This document shows, one piece after another, positions 25,252 to 34,192 of a stretch of 44,784 bases of DNA. Numbering within the stretch: the first letter of the stretch is position 1; every line of letters starts with the position of its first letter. The position numbers and the translations under genes are program-made. The notes below the pieces were generated by a model. The model was not told the DNA's origin, did not search any database, and saw nothing but the letters and a program-made list of their open reading frames with translations. Source of the stretch: Pseudobutyrivibrio sp. (GTDB lineage: Bacteria > Bacillota > Clostridia > Lachnospirales > Lachnospiraceae); NCBI GenBank assembly GCA_024693775.1, contig JAILKL010000027.1, positions 1 to 44,784 on the forward strand. Reading direction: 5' to 3'.

Positions 25252-27420
25252 TCAATCTTTGTCGATAGTATCCATAGATAGTATCACAATCTCAAAAGCA
25301 TAAAATCCGCTAACCTGATTTCCGCTAAGATATTTGATGAAACAATTGACTGATAGTGAATCCTCACCAATATTTTCCATATATTCCCATTTACCAGTTT
25401 TATAGGCTTTTTTCAAGGCATCATTCAAGCCTATTGGAATAAGCTTATTGGAAGGAATGCTGGCGCCTCCTAGCTTGTCCTCAGTGGTGTAATCTGTCTT
25501 AATAAGGAATTTGGCAAAGGTATTGTTATAGCGTAGGATTCGAGTTGCTCTGTTCTTTACCTCGATTATTCCCATAGGAATCTGGCCAAAGAATTCATCC
25601 AGCTGCCAGTTGTAATCGGCGTTAATCTTTGGCTCCACCAGGTTTGTAGAGCCTATGGTGTTGTAATAGTCCAGCTCATCCTTGTTTTCCATCACAAGAC
25701 CAATTCTACTGTCAAAAATAGTGAACCAATCATTTAATGAAATAGGCTTTGCGTAGTAATAGCCCTGCTGCTTTATGGCACCAATTTCTCTAAGGAATTT
25801 GACCTGTTCTATGGTCTCTACGCCCTCTACTACAGTCTCAATGCCCAGCTTTGTGGCCATTTTTACAAGCTCCTCTAATATGATATGACTCTTTTTAGAC
25901 TCGCCAAATTCTCTCATAAATCTTAGGTCAAATTTGATAGTGTCAAAATCCAGCTTTTGCAAAATATTAAGTGATGAATAGCCACTACCAAAATCGTCCA
26001 TCCATACCTTGAAGCCTGCATCATGAAATCTCTTGATTTGCTCACCAATGTAGCTGATATCAAGAGAGGATACACTCTCTGTAATTTCTATGGTGATATA
26101 ATCTGGGGTAAACTCTGAAGCCTCTACCCTGCTAATAATTTCTCCGACAATATCGCAGAGAACAAAATCATTTCTGGAAAGATTTATAGAAACTGGCACA
26201 AATGGATGACCTGTGTCCTTTGTCTCCTTTAAATCCTCAAGCACTCTATCAAGAAGGTACAAATCCAGCTTGTGAATCAGCTGTGTATCCTCTAAAACCG
26301 GGATAAATTTATCTGGAGGAAGCAAGCCCTTTTCAGGGTCAATCCATCTAGCCAATGCTTCTTCATCACACACGCATCCATTTACAGAACGGACAATTTC
26401 CTGATAATAAGGCAGAATCCATCTGTTTTCCATGGCGCGCTCGAAATTATTTACAACATACTGATGCATTAGCATTTGCTTGTGCAATTCATCGCTATAA
26501 TAATAGTATTTAGAATTGTAAGAGCCACGGCCCTGATCACAGGCGATTTTTGCTCTATCACAGGCTGCGCTGGAGGTTACATCTCCATAGGTAATGGAAT
26601 AAATTCCCACACGCACTGGAAGAGTCTTTTCTTCATTGGCCTTTTGTAGCTCATCAAAAATTTGCTCAAGCTCCTCCTCAAGCCCGTCAGAAGCAGTATA
26701 GGCTGCAAAGTGATCCTGACTAAGCCTTCCGCAATTTTCCGTAGAAAAATGATTTTTAAGGATTTGACCAAATGCGCAAATTAAATTGTCACCTTCGTGG
26801 ATACTATATTTTTGATTGAAGAATTTCATGCCTGTAAGATCAAAAAACAGCATACAGGGAGACAGTCCCTCTTCTATCAATGCCTTTTTTCCTGCGTCTG
26901 CAAGCATGAGAAAATATGACATGTTTGGTAAGCCTGTTAGAGAATCATAGAAATTATCTCTAATCAGACTTTCCTTTTTTAATAAATCCTGATAATTGCT
27001 GGCTATTTCACCAGTTATCTTGTCATCCTGGCCTCCGCCGAGGCCTTCTACCATATACACAGTGGTGGAGAGCATTTCACCGTGTTCTGCGAAATAATGC
27101 TCGCCGTGAGCATGTACGATTACATAGTCATTTATCTTTTTAGACATACTACGGTATACCACATCATAATTGCCTGTGCCTGAGGCAAATTTGTATGCGG
27201 CATCTGCTACTCTGGCTTTGTCATCTGGATGAGTATCCTTGTACATATCCTTGTCGAATAAATCTATAATTTCTTCCTTAGATACCCCCATAAGCTTTGA
27301 CATTCCATCGGTAACCAATAAAGTCACCACTCTGTTGTCGATAAACTGGTAGATGACTAGTGGAATGTTCAGCGCTTCTAAAGCTTTACGTTGTAATTCT
27401 GCAAATTCATATCGTTCCAT
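25252..27420 (-). CDS. PAS-GGDEF-EAL-PAS protein, probable cyclic-di-GMP phosphodiesterase
   Basis: This is a 722-residue cytoplasmic signalling protein without membrane segments. A PAS-like sensor region (about 1-125) is followed by a GGDEF domain (155-315) whose active loop has decayed to RLSQDHF (232-238), so it is unlikely to make cyclic-di-GMP. The EAL domain (about 330-580) keeps the key residues: EALARW (355-360), SINLSRND, EITES, DDFGSGYSS (475-483), KFD and EGVET. It should therefore hydrolyse cyclic-di-GMP. A second PAS-like region (605-720) ends the protein, an unusual position. GGGGAG precedes the ATG. No partner gene is adjacent. Confidence 0.9.
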   Translation of the reverse strand: MERYEFAELQRKALEALNIPLVIYQFIDNRVVTLLVTDGMSKLMGVSKEEIIDLFDKDMYKDTHPDDKARVADAAYKFASGTGNYDVVYRSMSKKINDYVIVHAHGEHYFAEHGEMLSTTVYMVEGLGGGQDDKITGEIASNYQDLLKKESLIRDNFYDSLTGLPNMSYFLMLADAGKKALIEEGLSPCMLFFDLTGMKFFNQKYSIHEGDNLICAFGQILKNHFSTENCGRLSQDHFAAYTASDGLEEELEQIFDELQKANEEKTLPVRVGIYSITYGDVTSSAACDRAKIACDQGRGSYNSKYYYYSDELHKQMLMHQYVVNNFERAMENRWILPYYQEIVRSVNGCVCDEEALARWIDPEKGLLPPDKFIPVLEDTQLIHKLDLYLLDRVLEDLKETKDTGHPFVPVSINLSRNDFVLCDIVGEIISRVEASEFTPDYITIEITESVSSLDISYIGEQIKRFHDAGFKVWMDDFGSGYSSLNILQKLDFDTIKFDLRFMREFGESKKSHIILEELVKMATKLGIETVVEGVETIEQVKFLREIGAIKQQGYYYAKPISLNDWFTIFDSRIGLVMENKDELDYYNTIGSTNLVEPKINADYNWQLDEFFGQIPMGIIEVKNRATRILRYNNTFAKFLIKTDYTTEDKLGGASIPSNKLIPIGLNDALKKAYKTGKWEYMENIGEDSLSVNCFIKYLSGNQVSGFYAFEIVILSMDTIDKD

Positions 27421-27489
27421 AAAAGTAAGCTCCCCAAATTTTGTTTTGCAACGTACTTATAGATGATATGCATTATACAAAATAATTAT

Positions 27490-27531
27490 GGAGTTATTGT
27501 TAAATGATTTATAGCAAATAACAATAACTCC
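27490..27531 (-). terminator. stem-loop after the TetM-like/Rae1 gene
   Basis: Perfect 13-bp arms at 27490-27502 and 27519-27531 flank a 16-base loop, seven bases after the stop codon. On the minus strand the following sequence is ATAATTATTTTG, a poor T tract, so termination may be incomplete. Confidence 0.55.
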
Positions 27532-27537
27532 ATTTGA

Positions 27538-30099
27538 TTAATCAAGATTGTATTCTTCTCGCAATTCTTTTGCTTTTCGCTCCACCTCTTCAATAAATTC
27601 TCTTGAAGAAATAAGTCTGGCACCAGCTCCTCTAATGATGATTTGCTCTAAGCCATCTGAGGTAACTACCGTAATATCGTATTTTTTGCCATGCTCATGT
27701 GTGAAACGCTCTATATAGGCATCTGCGGTCTGGGCCTCGGCTGTAAATACCTGATGGATGTTGAGGTAATCGCTGGCTTCCACTGGATGTCCCTTTACTC
27801 TGTAGGCATCAAAAACTGCAATAACATTGTAGTCTGTCATGGCCTTGTAATTACTGAGGATATCCAAAAGCTTTCCTCTGGCTCCGTCTAAATTTACATC
27901 CAACACCGCCTTTAATTCTGGCCAGGCATAAATCAGGTTGTAACCATCCACCAGCATATACTTTTCTCTTGGCTTTACAGCCTTTGGTGCCTGGTATACA
28001 TAGTCAGAATCTACTCGTCTAATACGATTTTCTCCGTAGTGCCAGCCTTTTTTAGGATTCTTTCCACCATTGCTGTGGGTGGCCTGACGCAGGATAGAAT
28101 CTATTTCATCTGGGTCTAGCCACTGGTCCATGTCTCTAATGGCACGCTTTGTAGAAGGCATGACCACCTCCTGTGCCTTTGCCTTGTCCTTTAGACAAGG
28201 GACATGACAATGGCCCTTTACCTCATACCATGGAACCACTGTGGCAGCCCCATGAGAGCAAAATACAGAGGATGCTGGATTACGTAAATCCGAATCTGGG
28301 TCGTAGGCAAAGTGTGCCACCACCTCATCCTCATTGTGACATGGCTTGTAGCCCTCTAGAGCCAAATCAATGTGGCCCTGCCCCTTTGTATAGGATATGA
28401 GCTTGGCCTGATAATTGCGTATGTTTACAGCAGGTGCACTGCCCTTTAGTCTGGTCATGCCATTGATATCCTCTGGCATTTCAAAGCTACCGCTCATGGC
28501 CTCAATATCTGTCATGGCCCTACCAATGTGCTCTGTAGGAAGAACAATTTCAAAGCTATAGTATGGCTCTAAAACTGTGGTGCCTGCCTCCATTAAGCCT
28601 TGTCTGATAGCTCGATAGGTGGCCTCTCTAAAATCTCCACCCTCGGTATGCTTGATGTGAGCTCTACCGCCTACTACGGTATATTTTATATCTGTAAGGG
28701 CTCCACCGATTTGGATGCCCACATGTTCCTTTTCTAAAATATGGGTGACTATAAGTCGCTGCCAATTGAGAGCCAAATCATCTGTACCCACATCTGTAGC
28801 CACCTCTATACCACTGCCTGCAAAAAGCGGCTCCATCAAAAGATGTACCTCTGCATAATGTCTAAGAGGCTCAAAGTGACCTACACCCTCTACCGTATTT
28901 GCGATAGTTTCTTTATATAAAACGCCACTTTCCTCAAAGGATACCTGTAGGTTTAGTTCATCTGCAATTCTTTTTGTAAGGATTTCTGTCTGCACCTCTC
29001 CCATGAGATTGATGCGAATCTCCTCGGTGTCCTCGTCCCAGGATACATTTAAGGAAGGGTCCTCCTGATTGAGCTTTAGCAAATCTGGGTATGCCACTCT
29101 AGGTACTGTGTCATCCAAAAAGCTAACCTGATACTGTAAAACAGGATTTAAAAATAATTCGCTGCGGTCCGACTCTGTGCCTAGTCCCTGCCCTGCGAAG
29201 GTATCGTTTGGACCTACAAGTGCAACTATATCTCCTGCAACTGCACTATCCACCTGCGTGTATTTGCTGCCGGAATAAACCCTAATCTGGTCTACCTTTT
29301 CTCCAGTATCTAAAACCTGCTTTACCTTTAGACTACCGCTGACAATCTTTGCAAAGGTAAGTCTAAAATCTCTGCCTAAGGACTCAATTTTATATACCCT
29401 AGCTCCAAAATCTGCTACGTCCTCAGCTGATTTTTCATCAGCGGAATGTGACAGCATTACCATTAGGTTCATAAGCTTGTCTACGCCCTGATTTTTCAAG
29501 GCTGACCCCATGAGAATTGGAAAAATCGATCTGCTCTCAATCAAGGATGTAATAGTGTGCTCTGAAAGTGTATCAGTAGATAAAAACTCCTCCATGGCAC
29601 CCTCGTCTTCTGTGGCGATAGCCTCATAATCCTCTAATAGAACACATCTATCAGATAGCTCATTTTGGATATTAGAAATAAGGGCATCCCTATCTGTGCC
29701 CTCCTGATCCATTTTATTAACAAAAATGATTGTTGGAATGTTGTTTGTAGATAGTAAATTAAACAGAGTCTTGGTGTGAGCCTGCACACCATCTGCTCCG
29801 CTAATAAGTAGAATTGCATAATCCAGCGCCCACATGGCTCTCTCTGTCTCTGTAGAGAAATCCACGTGGCCTGGAGTATCTAACAATGTAAAATCAAAGC
29901 CCTGATATTGAAATCTGGCTGGCTTTGAGAAAATAGTGATACCTCGGGACTTTTCCTGAGAATCTGTATCGAGGAAGGCATCCTGATGATCAACTCGGCC
30001 CAGTTCATTTATAAGCCCACCATTGTATAAAATGGCCTCTGATAATGTAGTTTTTCCCGCATCTACGTGGGCTAAAATTCCCCAAGTCTTATTTTTCAT
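27538..30099 (-). CDS. TetM-like ribosomal GTPase fused to a Rae1/YacP (NYN) endonuclease
   Basis: Residues 1 to about 640 are an EF-G-like ribosomal protection GTPase. They have G1 AHVDAGKTT, RGITIF, DTPGHVDF and NKMD, a TetM-like tail, and a domain IV beginning with LEPYYSFEI. A linker of about 70 residues leads to a NYN nuclease domain (about 712-853) that strongly resembles Bacillus Rae1/YacP: LVDGYNLIYAWPELK, AVFDAYRVKG, TADAYIERF and VVTSDGLEQ. TetM enters the ribosomal A site, and Rae1 cuts mRNA there, so the fusion suggests a factor that recognises and clears particular ribosomes. Classical TetM is about 640 residues and has no such domain. GAGGAGAGG precedes the ATG. It is the fourth gene of the argS operon. 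Tetracycline resistance cannot be assumed. Confidence 0.9.
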   Translation of the reverse strand: MKNKTWGILAHVDAGKTTLSEAILYNGGLINELGRVDHQDAFLDTDSQEKSRGITIFSKPARFQYQGFDFTLLDTPGHVDFSTETERAMWALDYAILLISGADGVQAHTKTLFNLLSTNNIPTIIFVNKMDQEGTDRDALISNIQNELSDRCVLLEDYEAIATEDEGAMEEFLSTDTLSEHTITSLIESRSIFPILMGSALKNQGVDKLMNLMVMLSHSADEKSAEDVADFGARVYKIESLGRDFRLTFAKIVSGSLKVKQVLDTGEKVDQIRVYSGSKYTQVDSAVAGDIVALVGPNDTFAGQGLGTESDRSELFLNPVLQYQVSFLDDTVPRVAYPDLLKLNQEDPSLNVSWDEDTEEIRINLMGEVQTEILTKRIADELNLQVSFEESGVLYKETIANTVEGVGHFEPLRHYAEVHLLMEPLFAGSGIEVATDVGTDDLALNWQRLIVTHILEKEHVGIQIGGALTDIKYTVVGGRAHIKHTEGGDFREATYRAIRQGLMEAGTTVLEPYYSFEIVLPTEHIGRAMTDIEAMSGSFEMPEDINGMTRLKGSAPAVNIRNYQAKLISYTKGQGHIDLALEGYKPCHNEDEVVAHFAYDPDSDLRNPASSVFCSHGAATVVPWYEVKGHCHVPCLKDKAKAQEVVMPSTKRAIRDMDQWLDPDEIDSILRQATHSNGGKNPKKGWHYGENRIRRVDSDYVYQAPKAVKPREKYMLVDGYNLIYAWPELKAVLDVNLDGARGKLLDILSNYKAMTDYNVIAVFDAYRVKGHPVEASDYLNIHQVFTAEAQTADAYIERFTHEHGKKYDITVVTSDGLEQIIIRGAGARLISSREFIEEVERKAKELREEYNLD

Positions 30100-30122
30100 G
30101 TCCTCTCCTCGTATGCCGTTAA

Positions 30123-30992
30123 TTAGTTGTAGCCTCGAAATCCTTTTCCTACGATTTCACTGCTATTTGTGATAGCAATGAATGCGCCTGGCTGCACCTT
30201 TTTAATCTGATGCTTTAAATCAACCGCCTGCTGACGCTTTAGGATAGTAAGAATAATTGTCTTTTCGTTGTGCTGATATGCACCTGTTGCTTTGTAAACT
30301 GTAGCACTCTTGTGCAAATCATTGATGATGAAATCCACGATTGGATCTGGATTGTCACAAATAATTGTAAAGTATTTTGCAAGATTGATATTTTCGATAG
30401 TCTCATCTACTACAAGTGATTTTGCAAGAAGACCTACTAAAGAGAATAAACCTGTCTGGATATCGAATACGAAGCATGAGCTAACAACGATGAGAACATC
30501 TGTAAGGAACAATGCTGCACCGATATCGATCTTTGTATATTTTTTGAGAATCATGGCCACAATATCTGTACCACCTGAGGATGCTCCCATGTTGAAGAAC
30601 ACTGCTGATGCAAAGGCAGGTAGTGCTATGGCAAAAATAAGCTCTAGTACCGGCTGATTGGTAAGTGGACCATCCATTGGATGAATCTTCTCTAGGATTC
30701 TAGGACCAAATGAAACTAAAAGTGTAATGTAGGTAGTCTTTATACCAAAGGACTTTCCAAATACCATAAAGCCTAAAAGTAGAAGTGCTATGTTGATAAT
30801 TAAATTGATTCGACCAGGTGTTACCGGCATCAATGCCGCTAGAACAATAGAAAAACCACTGACTCCACCAAATGAAAAATTGTTAGGGAATTTAAAAAAG
30901 TAAATTCCTATAACCATCACTATAGAAGCGAGGGTAAACATTGTATATTCGTAAATATTCTTTTTTCTGGCAATACGTTTTTCCAAAACCAT
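30123..30992 (-). CDS. YitT family membrane protein
   Basis: This 289-residue protein has about five or six hydrophobic helices with small-residue motifs such as GGVSGFSIVLAAL and MGASSGGTDIVAMIL. A soluble C-terminal DUF2179 domain of about 80 residues follows. Function in this family is unproven; some members may be transporters. GAGG lies very close to the ATG. It follows the rRNA methyltransferase gene by 19 bases and precedes the TetM-like gene by 23, so it is probably cotranscribed with translation genes without an obvious functional link. Confidence 0.88.
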   Translation of the reverse strand: MVLEKRIARKKNIYEYTMFTLASIVMVIGIYFFKFPNNFSFGGVSGFSIVLAALMPVTPGRINLIINIALLLLGFMVFGKSFGIKTTYITLLVSFGPRILEKIHPMDGPLTNQPVLELIFAIALPAFASAVFFNMGASSGGTDIVAMILKKYTKIDIGAALFLTDVLIVVSSCFVFDIQTGLFSLVGLLAKSLVVDETIENINLAKYFTIICDNPDPIVDFIINDLHKSATVYKATGAYQHNEKTIILTILKRQQAVDLKHQIKKVQPGAFIAITNSSEIVGKGFRGYN

Positions 30993-31011
30993 ATTCCTCT
31001 TTCACAATTAT

Positions 31012-32328
31012 TTATCCTAGTAGTCTGAGACCCTTTGGATAATGATTTTTGATTTGGCCCTTTACAGCCTTTCCCCAGCCGATGGAATAGCCATCCACTG
31101 TCATAAGAACCCAGCCATCTGGCACGTCAGCCATTACTGAGCCACCCTTTAGATAATCTGTAATCTGTGATGAAGACGACTGCAGGTCATAGGTGTTTAT
31201 CACCTCTTCACTAGATAGTGCCAAGGCCAATGCATGACTAGGCTCAAATCTATTTTTCTTGAGAGTGCCCAAGAACAGGCCTCCTCTAAGAACGTGCAAG
31301 CCTTTGAAATCAGGACACTGCTCTGGAAGTGCATAAAGCAAATCTCCATTTAAAAGCAAATTATCTCGTATAGGATTTTTAAGAGTATTTTTTGCAAATG
31401 TTAAATAGTCATTTAACATTTTATCAGATGTTTTCTTAAGTGAATACTCTCTTCGATTAGGAATAAAGTCTTCTACCTGAGCTTTTTCAAGGAGAGCTGC
31501 ATAATGGCCCTCTCCCTTGTGTATATGAGGCCATAATCTGCGCTCCTCTATGAGAGTCATATCTGGATGTCTCTCAATAAAGGCAGCAACGGCCTCCTCA
31601 TCCTCTGCCTTTGCGAAGGTACATGTACTGTAACAAATGCGTCCACCAGGAACAAGCATCTCATAGGCTCTGTCCAAAATCTCTGCCTGACGAGCTGCGC
31701 ACATCTGAACGGACTCTAGTGACCATTCATTGCAGGCATCGTGATTTTTTCTGAACATACCCTCACCTGAGCATGGTGCATCCACCATAATCTTGTCAAA
31801 GTATTCCGGGAATTGCTCTGCCAATCTGTCAGGATATTCTGAGGTGACGACGGCATTTTTGATGCCAAGGCGCTCAATATTTTCTGATAGAATCTTAGCT
31901 CTATTTTTCATAGGCTCATTGGACACAAGAATACCCTCTCCCATGAGATAGCCTGCTATCTGGGTGGACTTGCCACCAGGAGCTGCGCAAAGATCCAGAC
32001 AGATATCTCCTGGATTTGGAGAAAGCATCTCCACTGGAAGCTGAGCTGATGCATCCTGGATATAGTAAACACCTGCGTGGTGATATGGATGCACGCCTGG
32101 CCTGTTATTTACATCATCATAGTAGTAGCCATTTTTAGACCACTCTACCTGTCCTGTAAGGATATCTGCCATGTCCTCTGCCGCCGTAGAGCGAGCTTTT
32201 ATGGGATTGAATCTCAGTGCAGATATTTTATCTTCCTCGTAGGAACGCAAAAACGCATGGAGGTCAGGCCCTAAGTCCTGCTCCATGCGATTAACAAAAT
32301 CAATTGGTAAAAATGAATTATCAACCAT
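31012..32328 (-). CDS. RsmB/NOP family RNA m5C methyltransferase (RsmF-like)
   Basis: This 438-residue SAM-dependent cytosine-5 methyltransferase probably acts on 16S rRNA. The catalytic cysteine motifs are DAPCSGEGMF and CYSTCTFAKAEDEEA, and the SAM loop is LCAAPGGKSTQIAGYL. The C-terminal part (about residue 300 on, with LRGGLFLGTLKKNRFEPSHALA) resembles the RsmF/YebU extension with its PUA-like end. The ATG overlaps the argS stop by one base (TAATG), a sign of coupled translation. The exact modified base cannot be assigned from the sequence. Confidence 0.9.
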   Translation of the reverse strand: MVDNSFLPIDFVNRMEQDLGPDLHAFLRSYEEDKISALRFNPIKARSTAAEDMADILTGQVEWSKNGYYYDDVNNRPGVHPYHHAGVYYIQDASAQLPVEMLSPNPGDICLDLCAAPGGKSTQIAGYLMGEGILVSNEPMKNRAKILSENIERLGIKNAVVTSEYPDRLAEQFPEYFDKIMVDAPCSGEGMFRKNHDACNEWSLESVQMCAARQAEILDRAYEMLVPGGRICYSTCTFAKAEDEEAVAAFIERHPDMTLIEERRLWPHIHKGEGHYAALLEKAQVEDFIPNRREYSLKKTSDKMLNDYLTFAKNTLKNPIRDNLLLNGDLLYALPEQCPDFKGLHVLRGGLFLGTLKKNRFEPSHALALALSSEEVINTYDLQSSSSQITDYLKGGSVMADVPDGWVLMTVDGYSIGWGKAVKGQIKNHYPKGLRLLG

Positions 32329-34088
32329 TACATACGCTCCGGTGCCTTGAAACCAAGAAGTTCGATTGATTTCTCAAGCACGTTCTTTGTGAGAACGAGA
32401 AGCTTAAGGTAACTAGCCTTTTTCGCCTCATCTTCCTCAGCTAAAATCTTTGTATCGTGATAGAATCTGTTGAATGCATTTGCTAAATCGTAAATGTATG
32501 CACAGATCTTGTGTGGTGCCATATCCTCGTATGCTGAGTTAAGGGCAGCCATAAATCTAGTAAGCTCAAGCTGTAATCCTCTCTCTGAATCAGAGTGTGC
32601 TGGAAGAATAGCTGTATCAATGCTATCAACGCCAGCCTTTGCAAGTATAGACTTGCATCTAACGATTGTGTAAAGGATGTATGGACCTGTGTTTCCTTCT
32701 GCTGAAGTAAATCTGTCGATATCAAAGATGTAATCCTTTGATGCCTGGTTTGAAAGATCACCATATTTTACCGCTGAAAGACCAACTATCTGAGCTGTCT
32801 TTAGGGCATCCTCATCATTCATAGTACCATTTTCTTTAATTTTTTCTAGCATCTTGTCTTCTACTTCCTGAAGAAGATACTCAAGACGCATAACTCCGCC
32901 CTGTCTAGTCTTGAATGGCTTTCCGTCCTTTCCATTCATAGTACCAAAGCCTACGAAGTGTAAACCGGTACCATCTGGGATGATACCTGTCTTCTTTGCA
33001 CATCTAAATACCTGTGTAAAGTAAAGCTCCTGTCTCTTGTCTACTACGTAGATGAGCTTGTCTGGATTGTAATCCTTCATACGCCATACCATAGTAGCAA
33101 GGTCAGTAGTGTTATATAATGAAGCTCCGTCTGATTTGAGAATCATACATGGTGGAACCTCTTTTGTATCTGTGTCTTCCTTTACGTCTACTACAAGAGC
33201 GCCCTCTGAAATGTATGCAAATCCATCATCCTTCATCTTTTGAACCATGTCAGGAATGTATGGCTGTGCATCAGACTCGCCCTTCCAAAGGTCGAATGTA
33301 ACATCAAGCTTTTCGTAATTTCTCTTTAGGTCGTTTACTGAAACATTGAGAATGTGTGAAAGAAGCGCCTGATATCCACGTCTACCATGCTGAAGCTCGT
33401 ATGTAGCTGTCATGGCAGCCTCCTTGTAAGAAGGATCCTCCTTTGATTTGCCAGAAGCGCAAGGATAAATCTCCTCAAGCTCTGAAATAGTAAATGGAGC
33501 CTCTGTAGGATACTCTCCCTCGTAGCTCTCATCAAAATATACAAGCTCTGGCTTGCGAAGCTTTAACTCTGTAATGATAAGTCCCATCTGAAGACCCCAG
33601 TCTCCAAGATGCACATCACCGATAACCTCGTCACCCATAAAGCGAGCTGTTCTCTTTATAGACTCACCGATAATTGCTGAACGTAAATGTCCAACGTGAA
33701 GTGGCTTTGCAACGTTTGGTCCGCCGTAATCAATCATGACCTTCTTTGGCTGTGCCACCTTTTCAACACCAAATCTTTCCTCATCATCTGCCATACCAGA
33801 AACAAACTGTGCAATGAACTCGTCAGAAAGATTTATATTTATAAATCCTGGAGGGCATACCTCGCACTTGGCAAACATAGTATTATCGCCAAGCTTCTCA
33901 ACTACCTCACCAGCGATTGCAATAGGTGCCTTTTTATAAGCCTTTGCTGCTGCCAAAGCTCCGTTGCACTGGAACTGGCACAAATCAGGTCTATTCGAAA
34001 GACTAACCATACCATATTTTTCATCGTAGCCACATGCTGTGAAACCATCAACTACAACATCTTTGATCTGCTGAAGAATCTCTTTCAT
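32328..34088 (-). CDS. argS: arginyl-tRNA synthetase
   Basis: This 586-residue class I synthetase charges tRNA-Arg. It has the HIGH-type motif KPLHVGHLRSAIIGE, and the KMSKS position is replaced by KPFKTRQGG, as commonly seen in ArgS. The N-terminal Add-1 domain has SLSNRPDLCQFQCNGA, and the C-terminal anticodon-binding helices end in VLEKSIELLGFKAPERM, a near-universal ArgS ending. CGGAGG precedes the ATG and a good promoter lies at 34132-34160. It leads the operon argS, rRNA methyltransferase, yitT and the TetM-like/Rae1 gene. Confidence 0.97.
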   Translation of the reverse strand: MKEILQQIKDVVVDGFTACGYDEKYGMVSLSNRPDLCQFQCNGALAAAKAYKKAPIAIAGEVVEKLGDNTMFAKCEVCPPGFININLSDEFIAQFVSGMADDEERFGVEKVAQPKKVMIDYGGPNVAKPLHVGHLRSAIIGESIKRTARFMGDEVIGDVHLGDWGLQMGLIITELKLRKPELVYFDESYEGEYPTEAPFTISELEEIYPCASGKSKEDPSYKEAAMTATYELQHGRRGYQALLSHILNVSVNDLKRNYEKLDVTFDLWKGESDAQPYIPDMVQKMKDDGFAYISEGALVVDVKEDTDTKEVPPCMILKSDGASLYNTTDLATMVWRMKDYNPDKLIYVVDKRQELYFTQVFRCAKKTGIIPDGTGLHFVGFGTMNGKDGKPFKTRQGGVMRLEYLLQEVEDKMLEKIKENGTMNDEDALKTAQIVGLSAVKYGDLSNQASKDYIFDIDRFTSAEGNTGPYILYTIVRCKSILAKAGVDSIDTAILPAHSDSERGLQLELTRFMAALNSAYEDMAPHKICAYIYDLANAFNRFYHDTKILAEEDEAKKASYLKLLVLTKNVLEKSIELLGFKAPERM

Positions 34089-34131
34089 CTTTTCCTCCGA
34101 ACTAATTCTTTTCTAAAACTCACGGTGAAAA

Positions 34132-34160
34132 ATTATACCATAAAATGCATGTTCATACAA
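34132..34160 (-). promoter_or_regulatory. argS operon promoter
   Basis: On the minus strand TTGTAT (34160-34155) and a perfect TATAAT (34137-34132) are separated by 17 bases, about 45 bases before the argS start. I see no T-box or other leader structure in the short space between. Confidence 0.75.
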
Positions 34161-34192
34161 CCGGCCTGGTCACATCTCCTACCCCATTTTGC

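Noticed and set aside
25205-25260. TTGACA at 25255-25250 as the cobalamin operon -35 box
   Set aside because: The only nearby -10-like sequence (TATGAT) is 12 bases away, which is too close, and nothing suitable occurs at 16-18 bases. The promoter remains unlocated.
27538-30099. A tetracycline resistance gene
   Set aside because: The GTPase half is TetM-like, but the C-terminal nuclease domain, the housekeeping operon and the absence of mobile-element signs do not support an acquired resistance gene. Resistance cannot be claimed from sequence alone.
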